NCBI GenBank assembly: GCA_034231615.1
Contig: CM067310.1
Span: 2,772,510-2,836,509, forward strand
From: Meghimatium bilineatum
Taxonomy: Eukaryota; Mollusca; Gastropoda; Stylommatophora; Philomycidae
Direction: 5' to 3'
Length of the DNA: 64,000 nt
The translations under genes were made by a program, and so were the position numbers. The notes under the pieces were generated by a model. It was not told the origin of the DNA. It did not search any database and worked only from the letters and a program-made list of their open reading frames with translations. Positions within the stretch are counted from its first letter, which is position 1. Each line of letters starts with the position of its first letter. Below, piece after piece: positions 32,136 through 62,340 of the stretch.

Positions 32136-32148
32136 AAGGTCTTCAATA
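32136..32148. repeat. left 13-bp target duplication
   Basis: AAGGTCTTCAATA lies here and again at 32302-32314. The uninterrupted relative near 5098-5110 has the site once. Confidence 0.85.
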
Positions 32149-32301
32149 GAACATAGAACTATTACAAGAAAGCGCTTCACCATCGGTATCAGAAACAATG
32201 AAGAACTCAAACAAATTGCAATGAAACGCGAGACATGGAAATCTAAGACATCTGCCCTATGTGCCGTCTCTGACCCTAGAGGAATAACTAAATACTAACT
32301 A
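32149..32301 (+). mobile_element. 5'-truncated LINE insertion, 153 bp
   Basis: It encodes a LINE C-terminal end (ITRKRFTIGIRNNEELKQIA, TSALCAVSDPRGI) that is also found at 57776-57925 (NNILELKDLATQRQK, TLCTAYGPGGI). It lies between identical 13-bp repeats inside the antisense RTE-like element, as expected for target-primed reverse transcription with strong 5' truncation. Confidence 0.8.
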
Positions 32302-32314
32302 AAGGTCTTCAATA
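32302..32314. repeat. right 13-bp target duplication
   Basis: AAGGTCTTCAATA, identical to 32136-32148. Confidence 0.85.
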
Positions 32315-32589
32315 AGGTGTTATGTCTTTTAATGTGTCCAAATTAGTTTATTTGCCTGATCTTTATTTCTCTTAGTAATTCTTTCTTCATACTAAGTTTT
32401 GTTAGAACCTCTTTGTTTATTGTCATTTCTTCCCATGTTTTCCCTCTTCTATATATCCACATCTAAAAGACATCAATTATGTCTTCTAATTGTATGTTTA
32501 TTGTCCACGTTTCTGAGCTACACATGAATATAGAATTGATGTAGCAATTTATAATTCTCATTTTTAACGTGTTTGTAATTTCTTTGGTT

Positions 32590-33215
32590 GGTTGGTTGGT
32601 TGCTGATCCAGCGGTCCATGGACTCATGTCCTTTGACCTAATGCCATTAAATGGCATTACATTGCTGGGAAGTCTGTGGATTTTCGGCCCACCCCGGGAC
32701 AGAGCCAGAGAATAACTATCACACCTCCATGAAGGTAGGTTTCAACCTATGCACTGCTCCTAGCAACTGTAGCCAAGATAGGGCTCATTGTGCTCATTCC
32801 CCGCCACCAATTGACTACTGGTAATGCCAAACTTCTCTATTGCTCCAGGCATGCAACCAAATGTTCAAGTAAAAAAGGATTGTCACGTGCTGAGTCACTG
32901 TGCCTCTATGATGGGTTTCAGCCATAGGAAAAAACAGTGATGTCAGTTTCCTCCTCCCCAGTGCTGCACAGTACATCTCTGGCTCCCTCCAAACCACAGA
33001 GAGTGCATACATATATATTCAGGTAAACATGAAATATATTTCAACAACAAAATAAAAGCATAATTGTATAGATGACGTGCCATGAAGCTTCTCTAAAAAG
33101 ATAACCTCACATAACGGCATGTCATCCACTAAGGTTTTCTGTTGCATGGGTGGTATGTCTAGTGGGCCATTGGTGAGACCCACAGACGCAACCACATGAG
33201 TGAGTAATTTCTTTA
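32590..33215. repeat. repeats related to family C and to 11935-11985
   Basis: (GGTT)n at about 32584-32602 opens the block. TCATTCCCCGCCACCAATTG and GTACATCTCTGGCTCCCTCC follow. The reverse family C words GGCATGTCATCCACTAAGGT and TTTTCTGTTGCATGGGTGGT end the block at about 33215. Confidence 0.55.
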
Positions 33216-33460
33216 GATGTTAATATTTTACTCATGTCATTGAAAGTACTTTTAGTCATTCCTATTCTCCGTTTAAATTCTGTTTCACACCTGCCATTAT
33301 TGGTGATTATGTGTCCAATTTAGTTTACAGGACTGTATATTGGACGTGAGACACGTATGAACATGCATTGCATGAGGATCAAAATTTTAAAAAAGGTCAA
33401 ATGCTGCATTGGGGGGGGGGGGGGGGGGGATTTTGTAGCTGTGTGATAAATGTCGCATGT
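33216..33460. other. no gene; poly-G run
   Basis: A run of about 20 G lies at 33411-33429. No gene was seen. Confidence 0.4.
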
Positions 33461-33464
33461 ATGG

Positions 33465-33555
33465 ACGTATGAAATTCATGGACAGACAAAATCAAGTGCT
33501 GAACAGTTCAAGATATTTTCACACTCGTCTGCATCGCTGAAGATAGAATTAGCTG
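33465..33555 (+). mobile_element. LINE 3' end scrap
   Basis: TCATGGACAGACAAAATCAA and TTTTCACACTCGTCTGCATC match the LINE ending at 21515-21600. Confidence 0.5.
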
Positions 33556-33639
33556 TCCAGTATATTCAGAAATATGTTAGACATAAAAACAATACTAGAG
33601 TTTCAGCTCTCACAGTTCGTGAACGGGTACAGCGTTAGT

Positions 33640-35335
33640 GGGTGCAACAACAAAGAAACCTGTCGCAAGGGCCAGAGTTGCGCCTTGATGTCGACGTCTG
33701 TTTCGGCAGCATTAGACTCGGAACACAATCAAGTCAGAAAACGTGGTCATCGTGGTGTGAACAATAGAGGGAGGAGAAGGAAGGAATTCATAAGAAAAAC
33801 CGATAGAATTCGCAAACATAACACTAACATTGGATACTGGAACTTCAATACCGCTGTGCAGTGCGGCCCAGTTCTGGAATGTCGCCTGTATGACTCCGAG
33901 ATTATGTTACTACAGGAGACACAGGATGAACAGTTAAAATTCATGGACTTCGTATGTTACGTCAATCCTGTAAGCCCAACTGTGAAGCCATTTTCGTTAG
34001 GCAGTGATTACCACATACACTATTTAACTTATCATCGTAGGATAGAGAATATAGAGTTGCAGTGAGTACAGATAACATTCCAGGGTAGAAGGTGGAATAT
34101 CGTTAACATCTACATAGACAATTTCTCTCACATTAAACCTGACGACTGGGAGTTCATTAGCGAACTAGGAAATCTCCCTGGAGAAATGCTACTGGTTTGC
34201 GGGGATTTCAATGCACAAAATGTCTCTTGAGGAAACCCAAACAACAACCCTCGGGGACTGGTTTTAAATCAAGCGCTACTCGAGACTGACCTAACTCTTC
34301 TGAAATGCGTGAGCATGACTAGATTAGCAAACACAGATACAGACTCAGATTCCAACATTGACATTGCACTGACGTCAGGTCATGGAGCGACAGATACGAG
34401 ATTGACAGCTCTATGACACATACTATGGGAGTGACCAATTGCTATGCGCCACAAGTTTCTCGAAAGGGCGGCAAGTCATATTGATCAAGATTCACTACCC
34501 TTTTAGATATGCGCGCACGAAAGAATCAGTACTTAGCAACTTGAGGAAAAAGGCCTGGGGACGCATGTGGGTGAGACCCAAGATTCAACAGTCCCCATGG
34601 TGGACTAAAGAGACAGAGGCAATATGGCTATTCAGAAGCGATCAAGAATTGTCAACACAGTAGAAAAAGGCACACATCACACTCAATGATAGACGGGAGG
34701 CACAGAGTGCAATGAAGGCTTTTATACAAGTTGTCGAAGAAGCAAAGAAGATGTATTGGGGAAAAATTTGAGGAGGTCACGACGGACAAAGCAATACACT
34801 AGTTTTGGACAATTTGGACAATAGGTCAATGAAGCGGAGAACAGAAACGAAACTCAGTACAAGCGTGATGGACGACTAAGGGCAGACACTGGTATCAGAT
34901 GAGATGAAAGGCAGAGTATTCTTTGAAAGCTATCTTCAACAAACTAATCAGGGTGACTTAGATCAACGCAAAAAAATGCTGCATACCCTGACATCCATCA
35001 CATATATTAGGGCGAGAAGACCAAAGAAGACAAGCTTGCAGATGTTGAAGAAGTGCAACTAGCTATTAATAATGCAACCGATGACGTTCCAGGCACGGAG
35101 GAAATAAGGTACAGCTTACTCAAGGACATTGGGGAGAATATGCTAGTTAAGATGACAGACGATTATAATGCGAGTCTGAAAACACGAGTAGTACCAGAGG
35201 AATGGTTACATAGCTATCTTACAACCATGCGAAAACCAGGCAAAGATTAAACGGATATAAAAGGTTATCGCATCATCACACTGCAGAATGTGTACAGCAA
35301 GATTCATGGAGAGAATTGTTGCTAGACACATAATT
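33640..35335 (+). pseudogene. LINE with AP endonuclease and partial RT
   Basis: The 5' ~95 bp equal the first half of the short retroposons at 6288 and 40055. The frame then continues as RGRRRKEFIRKTDRIRKHNT into NIGYWNFNTAVQCGPVLECR and MLLQETQDEQ, the start of an EEP endonuclease. Farther on come LLVCGDFNAQN with its catalytic GDFN and IDIALTSGHGATDTRL near 34365. An RT N-terminal part at 35053-35330 reads DDVPGTEEIRYSLLKDIGEN and KGYRIITLQN. Several stops and frameshifts occur. At about 35336 the sequence switches to family J, so palm and RNase H are missing. Confidence 0.75.
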
Positions 35336-35336
35336 A

Positions 35337-35815
35337 CAAGCTCTGCTAGCTCGAGACAAGCTTCTAGTTACCGGTGTTCCTTACGGGCAGAAGCCCAGAC
35401 CGAATCGTGGGCGCCCGGCAAAGAAAGCAGCCCTGTCCCAACTCCTTAACCGGAACCAGGCTCATGGATGAGAAAAGGTTCAGTACCCGATGGGCACAAG
35501 CACAGAACGTTTAATTACATGAGGCAAATTTCCTGACTATGGAACACCTCATGCGAGATAGATGTGAACCATAATCGTCTCGGCGATAGACCCGACAGAT
35601 AGACAGGCTGCCACAGGCTAGGGAAGCGCACTACTCGAATTAAAGGCATGACGAATATGGGTGTACTGGGCCTCGGATGTCCGGGCCACATAGTGAACCA
35701 ACCGAGGTACAAATAACACAGTTGAACTGTGGAACTAGCAGTACAATATACTTCAGGCTCCTCTGCGGAAATCACACGATGTATTCGTTGTGTCTATTAG
35801 AGTACGAATGAGAAG
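35337..35815. repeat. dispersed repeat family J, short copy
   Basis: CTCGAGACAAGCTTCTAGTT, GAAAAGGTTCAGTACCCGAT, GGGCACAAGCACAGAACG and GGAACACCTCATGCGAGA match 10985-11900. It lacks the 106-bp tandem block. Confidence 0.6.
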
Positions 35816-36049
35816 AAGAAGAGATAGAATGTTGTTTCACACCTTAGTGGACTTTCGTAAATATTTTTCACTTTTTCACTGGTCATGCTAGAGTTGAGGG
35901 TAATTAATGAAAGAACTGACAGAATAGTGTCAAAAGCACATGTGTCAGGACAAATGACAATGGACTGGAAGTGTAAATTTCCTATATATGAAACTGTTGG
36001 GAGACTATGATGGGTGACAATGTGACCTGTTATGAATATCATAAGGGGT
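35816..36049. other. no gene seen
   Basis: Nothing recognised. Confidence 0.3.
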
Positions 36050-36205
36050 GATTAAGAAGGTTTCGGGGTGACGCTAGCTGTTCCATCCCATAGGTCAAAG
36101 TAATCTTAAAGTCATGCTAAAGTCAGATGTGTCAGGCTGAAAGTAATGCTAAAACCGGATGTGTCTGGCTGAAAGTCAGATGTGTCAGGCTGAAAATTGA
36201 ATGTA
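36050..36205 (-). repeat. SINE-like family A fragment feeding a tandem array
   Basis: CCATCCCATAGGTCAAAGTA and ATGCTAAAGTCAGATGTGTC and GGCTGAAAG are reversed family A words. The phrase is then amplified in the adjacent array. Confidence 0.55.
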
Positions 36206-36400
36206 TCAAGCTGAAAGTCGGATGTGTCAAGCTGAAAGTCATGCTGAAGTTGGGTGAGTCAGGCTGAAAGTGCTGCTGAAGTTGGGTGAGTCAGGCTGAA
36301 AGTGCTACTGAAGTTGGGTGAGTCAGGCTGAAAGTGCTGCTGAAGTTGGGTGAGTCAGGCTGAAAGTGCTGCTGAAGTTGGGTGAGTCAGGCTGAAAGTG
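36206..36400. repeat. 32-bp minisatellite, about 6 units
   Basis: The unit CTGAAAGTGCTGCTGAAGTT plus GGGTGAGTCAGG derives from the GCTGAAG...GTCAGGCTGAAAG segment of a family A SINE. The array therefore probably arose inside that SINE. Confidence 0.85.
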
Positions 36401-36469
36401 CAAAGATATCACAAACAAGCTGTAAGTCAACACTCTCTTTGATAATGTAGAAGTTTAGAATTCAACTAT

Positions 36470-36650
36470 TGTCAACTACTCACATCAACAGTGCAGGAGA
36501 CTGCATGGCAGAGATAAGGAAGAGATTGGCAATGGCATATTGTAAAATAACACGGTTGAAAAACATATGGAAAAACAACAAAATAGAAACATAACTGCTA
36601 ATGCTACAAGCTTTTATTTTTCCAGTTGCAACATATGCTTTCACATTACA
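36470..36650 (+). pseudogene. RTE-like RT C-terminal fragment
   Basis: MAEIRKRLAMAYCKITRLKN and, after a stop, LLMLQAFIFPVATYAF parallel the post-RT region of endonuclease-RT LINEs (the V-A-T-Y-G segment). It runs straight into a 33-bp tandem array. Confidence 0.65.
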
Positions 36651-36872
36651 ACTTTGTTTTATAAAAACTAAATTTCACATTACAACTTTATTTTATAAAA
36701 CTAAATTTCACATTACAACTTTATTTTCTAAAACTAAATTTCACATTACAACTTTATTTTCTAAAACTAAATTTCACATTACAACTTTATTTTCTAAAAC
36801 TAAATTTCACATTACAACTTTATTTTCTAAAACTAAATTTCACATTACAACTTTATTTTCTAAAAACTAAAT
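36640..36872. repeat. 33-bp minisatellite, about 7 units
   Basis: TTTCACATTACAACTTTATT plus TTCTAAAACTAAA repeats. Its 33-bp period (11 codons) keeps the RT-derived frame open to 36870. This is an accidental extension. Confidence 0.9.
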
Positions 36873-36954
36873 TTGAAAAAAAAATAAAAACTAAACATAA
36901 AACTAAGTAGGAGCTGCAATATTGACATTTATTTTATATGGCAGAGCTATGGGA

Positions 36955-37140
36955 GTCCTTCTAGTTTCTACTATTCTGGGCATAGAAGGGCTTCTAGTTT
37001 CTACTCTTCCAGTCCTATGGGAGTCCTTCTAGTTTCTACTCTTCCAGTCCTATGGGAGTCCTTCTAGTTTCTACTATTCTGGGCCTAGAAGTGCTTCTAG
37101 TTCTACTCTTCTGGGCCTGGGAGGGCCTACTAGTTTCCAC
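36955..37140. repeat. degenerate repeat of about 35-45 bp, 5 units
   Basis: TATGGGAGTCCTTCTAGTTT and CTACTCTTCCAGTCC or CTACTATTCTGGGC alternate. Confidence 0.8.
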
Positions 37141-37324
37141 TTTTCCAGGTTGTATCTATATTTATCTCTGTCATTGTGAAAATCATTAGTGCTATTCTTT
37201 TCACTATGCTATGTTGTGAATGTGTTCATGAAAAAAGGCTTCTTGGTCAAAGAATTTATTTTATGTGTGTTATCAGTGATTATCAGTGTTATCAGCAAAC
37301 TTCATTACCCTGCTTCAAAAAAAA

Positions 37325-37680
37325 ATGATTGATATCCAAACTTCTCAATTCCCATGTCAAAAGGGTCCCCAGACTCCAGAACACATTCTACAAACATGCC
37401 CACTCTTCGATGACATGAGAACTAAAATATGGCCCCAAGAGACAGATTGAAAGTAAATCTGTGAGGCAAACATGAGGACCTCCTGCTGACGACTGAATTC
37501 ATGGAAGCGGCCCACCTTCCTGTATAGAATTATGAGCATAGGAAACTGATCGCAGAAGAAGATTACCCTGTTTCACCACACAGAAGAAAAGGTTAACACT
37601 AAACAATCAAGACATACTTTTTGCAGTCTTCAATCATGAACTAGCCCTATATTAGATTGTATGCCACTCTCAAATTCAAG
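37325..37680 (+). pseudogene. Jockey-like LINE C-terminus
   Basis: Translation shows GPQTPEHILQTCPLFDDMRT, KIWPQETD, a stop, then KHEDLLLTTEFMEAAHLPV and ending sequence. The H-x4-C of the C-terminal zinc motif is kept (EHILQTC). Two or more in-frame stops are present. Confidence 0.7.
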
Positions 37681-38015
37681 TCAAATCATCATCTTTAGGT
37701 GCCATGGCGACTGTGTAGACAATTCTGTATTTCCAGCATCTTTTAACAGGATTGTTGTTGCCTCCCCCTACTATGTAATGATGTCTGACTAATATTTTCT
37801 CACGCTGTCATCCTCAATCTCGTTTGCCTTCTATCTTGTCTGTTGTAACTATGTTGTCCAGGCCTCGCTCTCAGAACATGTCCACAAAATAAAGATTGTC
37901 TCTTTCTGATATTATTAAGTAACCCCCATCTCACATTTAACTCTTTCAACACCATCTCATTAGTTTTTCTCACTGTTCATGATACTTTCATCATTTTTCA
38001 ATAGACCCACATCTA
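37681..38015. other. no gene; LINE-flank-like sequence
   Basis: Pyrimidine-rich, with (TCTA)n near 38008-38025. No domain. Confidence 0.35.
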
Positions 38016-38019
38016 TCTA

Positions 38020-38830
38020 TCTATCTATACGCTGTGTCCCTTGTTTGCCTTGTGGCGTCAAGGGTGGAAGAGTTTTCTAGAGATGGCCTTCTTGTGTGCT
38101 GTTTGTAAGCTTGTTCCTGTGGCATGTTTGATTTCTGTGATCCATCTTTTACATGGTTGCCTCTGGCTTTATAACCGTTATGTCTATGTGTCATTTCCAT
38201 TTGTGGCATGCTATATGTCGGTAGTCTAATGTTCTCATTGTTCATGATACTCTCAGCATTTTTCTATAAACCCACTTCTTTAATGACTCTAATTTTTCAC
38301 TATCCTGTTTATTTATTATCCAAGACTCGCATCCATATATTAGAATCGGTTCTATGTAGCACTGAAGAATTCTCTTCCTCACCTCTATTGACAGAGACAT
38401 ATATTCTTCATTTTTTGGGATGCTGTCTTTTATTGCCCTATTCTGTATCTTATCTCTGTTAAACTTCTTCTACTTGATGTCATTGTTGTTACTAAGTATT
38501 TCAATTGGTAGATTTCTTTGAGTATTCAGTTATACACTTTGATCCTGTGCTCGTGGGGATATTTTTTCTTACAAAAAACCATCACTTCTGACTTCTTGTT
38601 ATTTAAGAAAAGGACCTTGTCTTTGCTTTCTGCTACTACTACATTGATTAAGTTGATTAGTTCTTGTACTAGTTCTCACTTTTAGCAATCATAACAGTGT
38701 CATCTGTATATCTCAAATTATTGATGTTATATCCATCCACTGAAAAACCTGGATTATTATCAACTGTTGACAATATGTTCTCGCAGTACATCGAGACAAA
38801 ATCTGGTAAAAGTCAAATAGAAACAATTGA
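38020..38830 (-). pseudogene. antisense LINE RT region
   Basis: Minus strand from high to low: near 38700, NLRYTDDTVMIAK-like sequence (RT active-site block, with T for the usual A). Then comes an INKQDSEKLRVIKE-type post-RT segment near 38300. After that there is a C-terminal frame with ENIRLPTYSMPQMEMTHRHN (38021-38245). Frameshifts separate these parts. Confidence 0.65.
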
Positions 38831-38959
38831 TGGTATTTTCAAATGTTGTTCTACAAATGAAGTAGTACAATATTTATTCACTTCCAGATGATCATTCTAT
38901 ATTCCAGTTCAAGATCACTTCTGTTCTGTATTTTGACTCCAAATTCAATATATAAATTA

Positions 38960-39230
38960 TACTTTATAATAATAATAAAACTCATAATTCATCAGATTTG
39001 TAGCGGTGTCACATTGAGACATAATTCATCAGGTTTGTAGAAGTGTCACATTGAGACATTTTGTGCAGAAAGATCTCCATGTATCTCTATCCTGTAGAAC
39101 CTGATGAGTTAGGAAACTTCACACTCTGTCCAGTTCTTGATATTGTACAGCCATGTCTTCTTTTGGCTACCTTGCCTTCTTCCGCTCTTCAATACCTTGA
39201 AGAACATCTTTAATGATATCAACCGAGTTC
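38960..39230 (-). mobile_element. antisense LINE 3' end with short duplication
   Basis: ATAATAATAAAACTCATAAT (tail), then two copies of CATCAG(A/G)TTTGTAG...GTGTCACATTGAGACA, then CAGCCATGTCTTCTTTTGGC. This parallels 15560-15800. Confidence 0.6.
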
Positions 39231-39349
39231 ATGAGTCAGTTCTTGTAATTTACCACAGGCATGTCATGTTTGATTCTTCCATGCTCCTACTACACAATTT
39301 TCCTTCATTAATTTAAAATATTTAATTTAATATAAAATTTAGAAAAGTT

Positions 39350-39560
39350 AGAACTTGTACTTGTTGTCATGTGACATATTCTTTCCAGAATGTAGTCTTC
39401 CTTGCAGTCTCTTGAAACCCCCCGATCTCTGGCAAGTTGTCCTGCCTCCTCTAGCATGTGCATGCATTCTTGACTATTTCTTATTCAGAGATGTCTTGGT
39501 TAACCTTTGCCTCTTCTGCCTTCTATCACACATTCCAACATTTTTTTCTATGGCATCATG
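39350..39560 (-). pseudogene. antisense RTE-like LINE C-terminal scrap
   Basis: TCATGTGACATATTCTTTCC followed by AGAATGTAGTCTTCC corresponds to 3795-3830 and the same element class. Degraded. Confidence 0.5.
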
Positions 39561-39587
39561 TCTCTTCACATGGCTGTAAAAACCTAT

Positions 39588-39787
39588 AACACTAAGCATT
39601 ATGTACTGCTGTTACTCAATGATAAGTCATAACACTAAGCATTATATACTGCTGTTACTCAATGATAAGTCATAACACTAAGCATTATATACTGCTGTTA
39701 CTCAATGATAAGTCATAACACTAAGCATTATATACTGCTGTTACTCAATGATAAGTCATAACACTAAGCATTATGTACTGCTGTTAC
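39588..39787. repeat. 43-bp minisatellite, about 4.6 units
   Basis: AACACTAAGCATTATATACT, GCTGTTACTCAATGATAAGT and CAT repeat with a G/A variant in TATGT. Confidence 0.95.
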
Positions 39788-39854
39788 TGTTACTAATAAA
39801 TATTTATATAGCACACAATCAGTGCTTAAGTGCTTAATAGTGACAAATTGCGCA

Positions 39855-39975
39855 TGTGGGTCTCACCAATGGCTCACTAGACAAACCACCTATGCAACAG
39901 AAAACCTTAGTAGATGACAAGCCTTTATATTGAGGTTATCTTCTTATAGAAGATTCATGGCACGTCATCTATGCA
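39855..39975. repeat. dispersed repeat family C copy
   Basis: GGGTCTCACCAATGGCTCAC, ACAAACCACCTATGCAACAG and GTAGATGACAAGCCTTTATA match 10260-10330 and 50960-51090. Confidence 0.65.
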
Positions 39976-40054
39976 ATCCCGTAGTCGTAACCTTTGATAA
40001 CAGTTACCATGATGTTCCAGCAGGTCAACGTTGTGCTTGAACTAGTTACAGGCA

Positions 40055-40245
40055 CGGCATGGGTGGGCGGAACAACAAAGAAACCTGCAAGGGCCAGAGT
40101 TGTGTCCAGATGTCGATGTCTGTTTCAGTGACATTAGACTTGAAACACCATCAAGTCGGATGGCTGCTGGGACAGAGCGCGGAGCACTTATGGGAATGCC
40201 CCACATGCTGTGATGTCAGTTCCTAATCAATAATCAAGAATCAGT
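40055..40245 (+). mobile_element. short non-autonomous retroposon, second copy
   Basis: GGGTGGGCGGAACAACAAAG, then the LINE 5' end words, then the same junction (CAAGTCGGATGGCTGCTGG) into GGAGCACTTATGGGAATGCC and CTGTGATGTCAGTTCCTAAT. The tail ends AATCAATAATCAAGAATCA. The collinear copy is at 6288-6480. Confidence 0.65.
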
Positions 40246-40365
40246 GCTTAATACTACACACTAATATAATTTCAGACTGTTATGTTTTTGCCAAATATGT
40301 TGGACGTGATAGTGAGAGCATTTCAGTGTACTTATTACTTTTAATTCTTGTTTGTTTATTTGTAT

Positions 40366-40394
40366 CTTGATAAAAGTCCCTTTTGAACCGCACA
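40366..40394 (+). repeat. hammerhead-like core motif (family L relic)
   Basis: CTTGATAAAAGTCCC, TTTTGAACCG and CAC: the same layout as 55196-55224, with a weakened helix II. Confidence 0.4.
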
Positions 40395-40566
40395 GAAAGA
40401 AAAATACTTATTCCCTTGTTTGTTATTTTCCATTGACAATATTTTACATTGAGTACTGTTACTATTTATTAGTAACAGTAACAACAGTACATTATCCTTA
40501 GTGTTGTCATTTCTTATTGTTGTTACTGTGACACTCTACACTTTGTCTGATATCCTCAGTTATATG

Positions 40567-40572
40567 TTTAAT
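40567..40572 (-). promoter_or_regulatory. candidate polyadenylation signal of the ABCC gene
   Basis: ATTAAA on the minus strand, about 90 nt after the stop codon. AATAAA also occurs on that strand at 40465-40470 and 40355-40360. Which one is used cannot be told from sequence. Confidence 0.35.
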
Positions 40573-40659
40573 TAATATTTGTATTAAATGAAAGCTGGTT
40601 GTATTCTGTACAAAAATTCAGACAATATGTACATGCTGACAAGTATTAAATTATGAGCA

Positions 40660-61182
<20,523 letters not shown>

Positions 61183-61564
61183 CTAAATGTAATAATATCA
61201 ATCCATGTATAACTGTATATTTTAAATCCAATATATCAATTCATGTAGACACTAACTGATACTTCATTTAAATACCACATCACTCTATGTTGACCTTATC
61301 TAACTATCTGTGTTCTTTCAGCGCTGAATAGAGTACATAGGGCAGAAACTAGAGCTCTTCAGTTCTAGTGATGTGATGCTACTGTATGTAGTTCTTGCAT
61401 GTTGTTGAGACTCAAAGTCCTACCCTCTTAGATGGTTGTTCTGCAAAGAGTCTCTTGTTCTTCTTTTTTCATCTGGTACCATTTTAATGTGTGTATTTGG
61501 CAGTCTGTTTTCATTCCTTCTAAGTACATGTCCGATATGAGTTCATCATTTTTTGTCATTATAC

Positions 61565-61655
61565 TTTACCTAAATGGAAAAATGGGTACCAGAAGGCAAA
61601 AGAAAAAGAGGAAGACTAAGAGAGACTCTTTGCCGAACAACCTGTAGTATCGTTT
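61565..61655 (+). pseudogene. RTE-like LINE scrap (upstream intron)
   Basis: KWVPEGKRKRGRLRETLCRT is the basic C-terminal block of endonuclease-RT LINEs. Confidence 0.6.
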
Positions 61656-61734
61656 TAGACAAGGAATCATGTGAACATACATGTCCAAATCATTCAAGTT
61701 TAAAAAAAAATATTTATGTGGACATTCATTTAAG

Positions 61735-62000
61735 TAATATATCCTTTCCAGAACATAGTCTTCTTTGCTGGTGTTTGGAACTGGTCATGATTCTGGTAGA
61801 GTTGACCTGCTGCAGCCTAGAGCATGTTTAAACAATCTGAGATGTTTCTTAACCACTATCATCTTGTGCTGCCCGACCCATTTCCAGCAAATATACTATC
61901 CATTATTAACTTTTTTATGATGTTAATCTTCTTGATATGGCCATAAAAAACTCAGTTTTGTCTGTTCAAATGTTGTTTAGAAGCTAAACCTCTTTGATAT
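61735..62000 (-). pseudogene. antisense RTE-like LINE scrap (upstream intron)
   Basis: ATATCCTTTCCAGAACATAG followed by TCTTC and, farther on, CTTCTTGATATGGCCATAAA correspond to 3795-4010. Very degraded. Confidence 0.4.
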
Positions 62001-62099
62001 TTATGTTATTATTATGTCTTTATTCATATTTTCTTGCTGATTATGGTATTAGTACACTCCTTTTGTAATAACTTCTTCGACCCAAGTCCAAATCCCTGC

Positions 62100-62225
62100 T
62101 TACCGCCTATTTAAACACTTGTTACCTGGTGACAGATAGAAACAGGCATCAAAGCAAGAGATACAATGTTGTAGGTCTGATACAGCCAAACTTCCATGTG
62201 GAGACAGCACTTAATCATGATTTTT
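62100..62225 (+). pseudogene. RTE-like LINE 3' end scrap (upstream intron)
   Basis: GTCTGATACAGCCAAACTTC and ATGTGGAGACAGCACTTAAT match the end at 5250-5283. Confidence 0.55.
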
Positions 62226-62340
62226 ATTCACATGTACTGTTATTGTCATTTCCAAAGCTCTTTTCTTGTTTTGTTTATTTATTTAAGACAATTTAGTTCT
62301 AACTGTATCAACAATATACTTCACTGAAATACAATATTAT

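Larger units (their letters stand above)
31985..32585 (-). pseudogene. antisense RTE-like LINE, interrupted by an insertion
   Basis: On the minus strand it shows INSIFMCSSETWTINIQLED, then sequence matching 5035-5110, and then the GGGAGAGTAATATCACAAGA and AAACAAGAGACAAGGGATG parts of the same element's 3' end. The alignment to 4780-5292 is collinear except for a 153-bp block at 32149-32301, which is an insertion. Confidence 0.75.
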
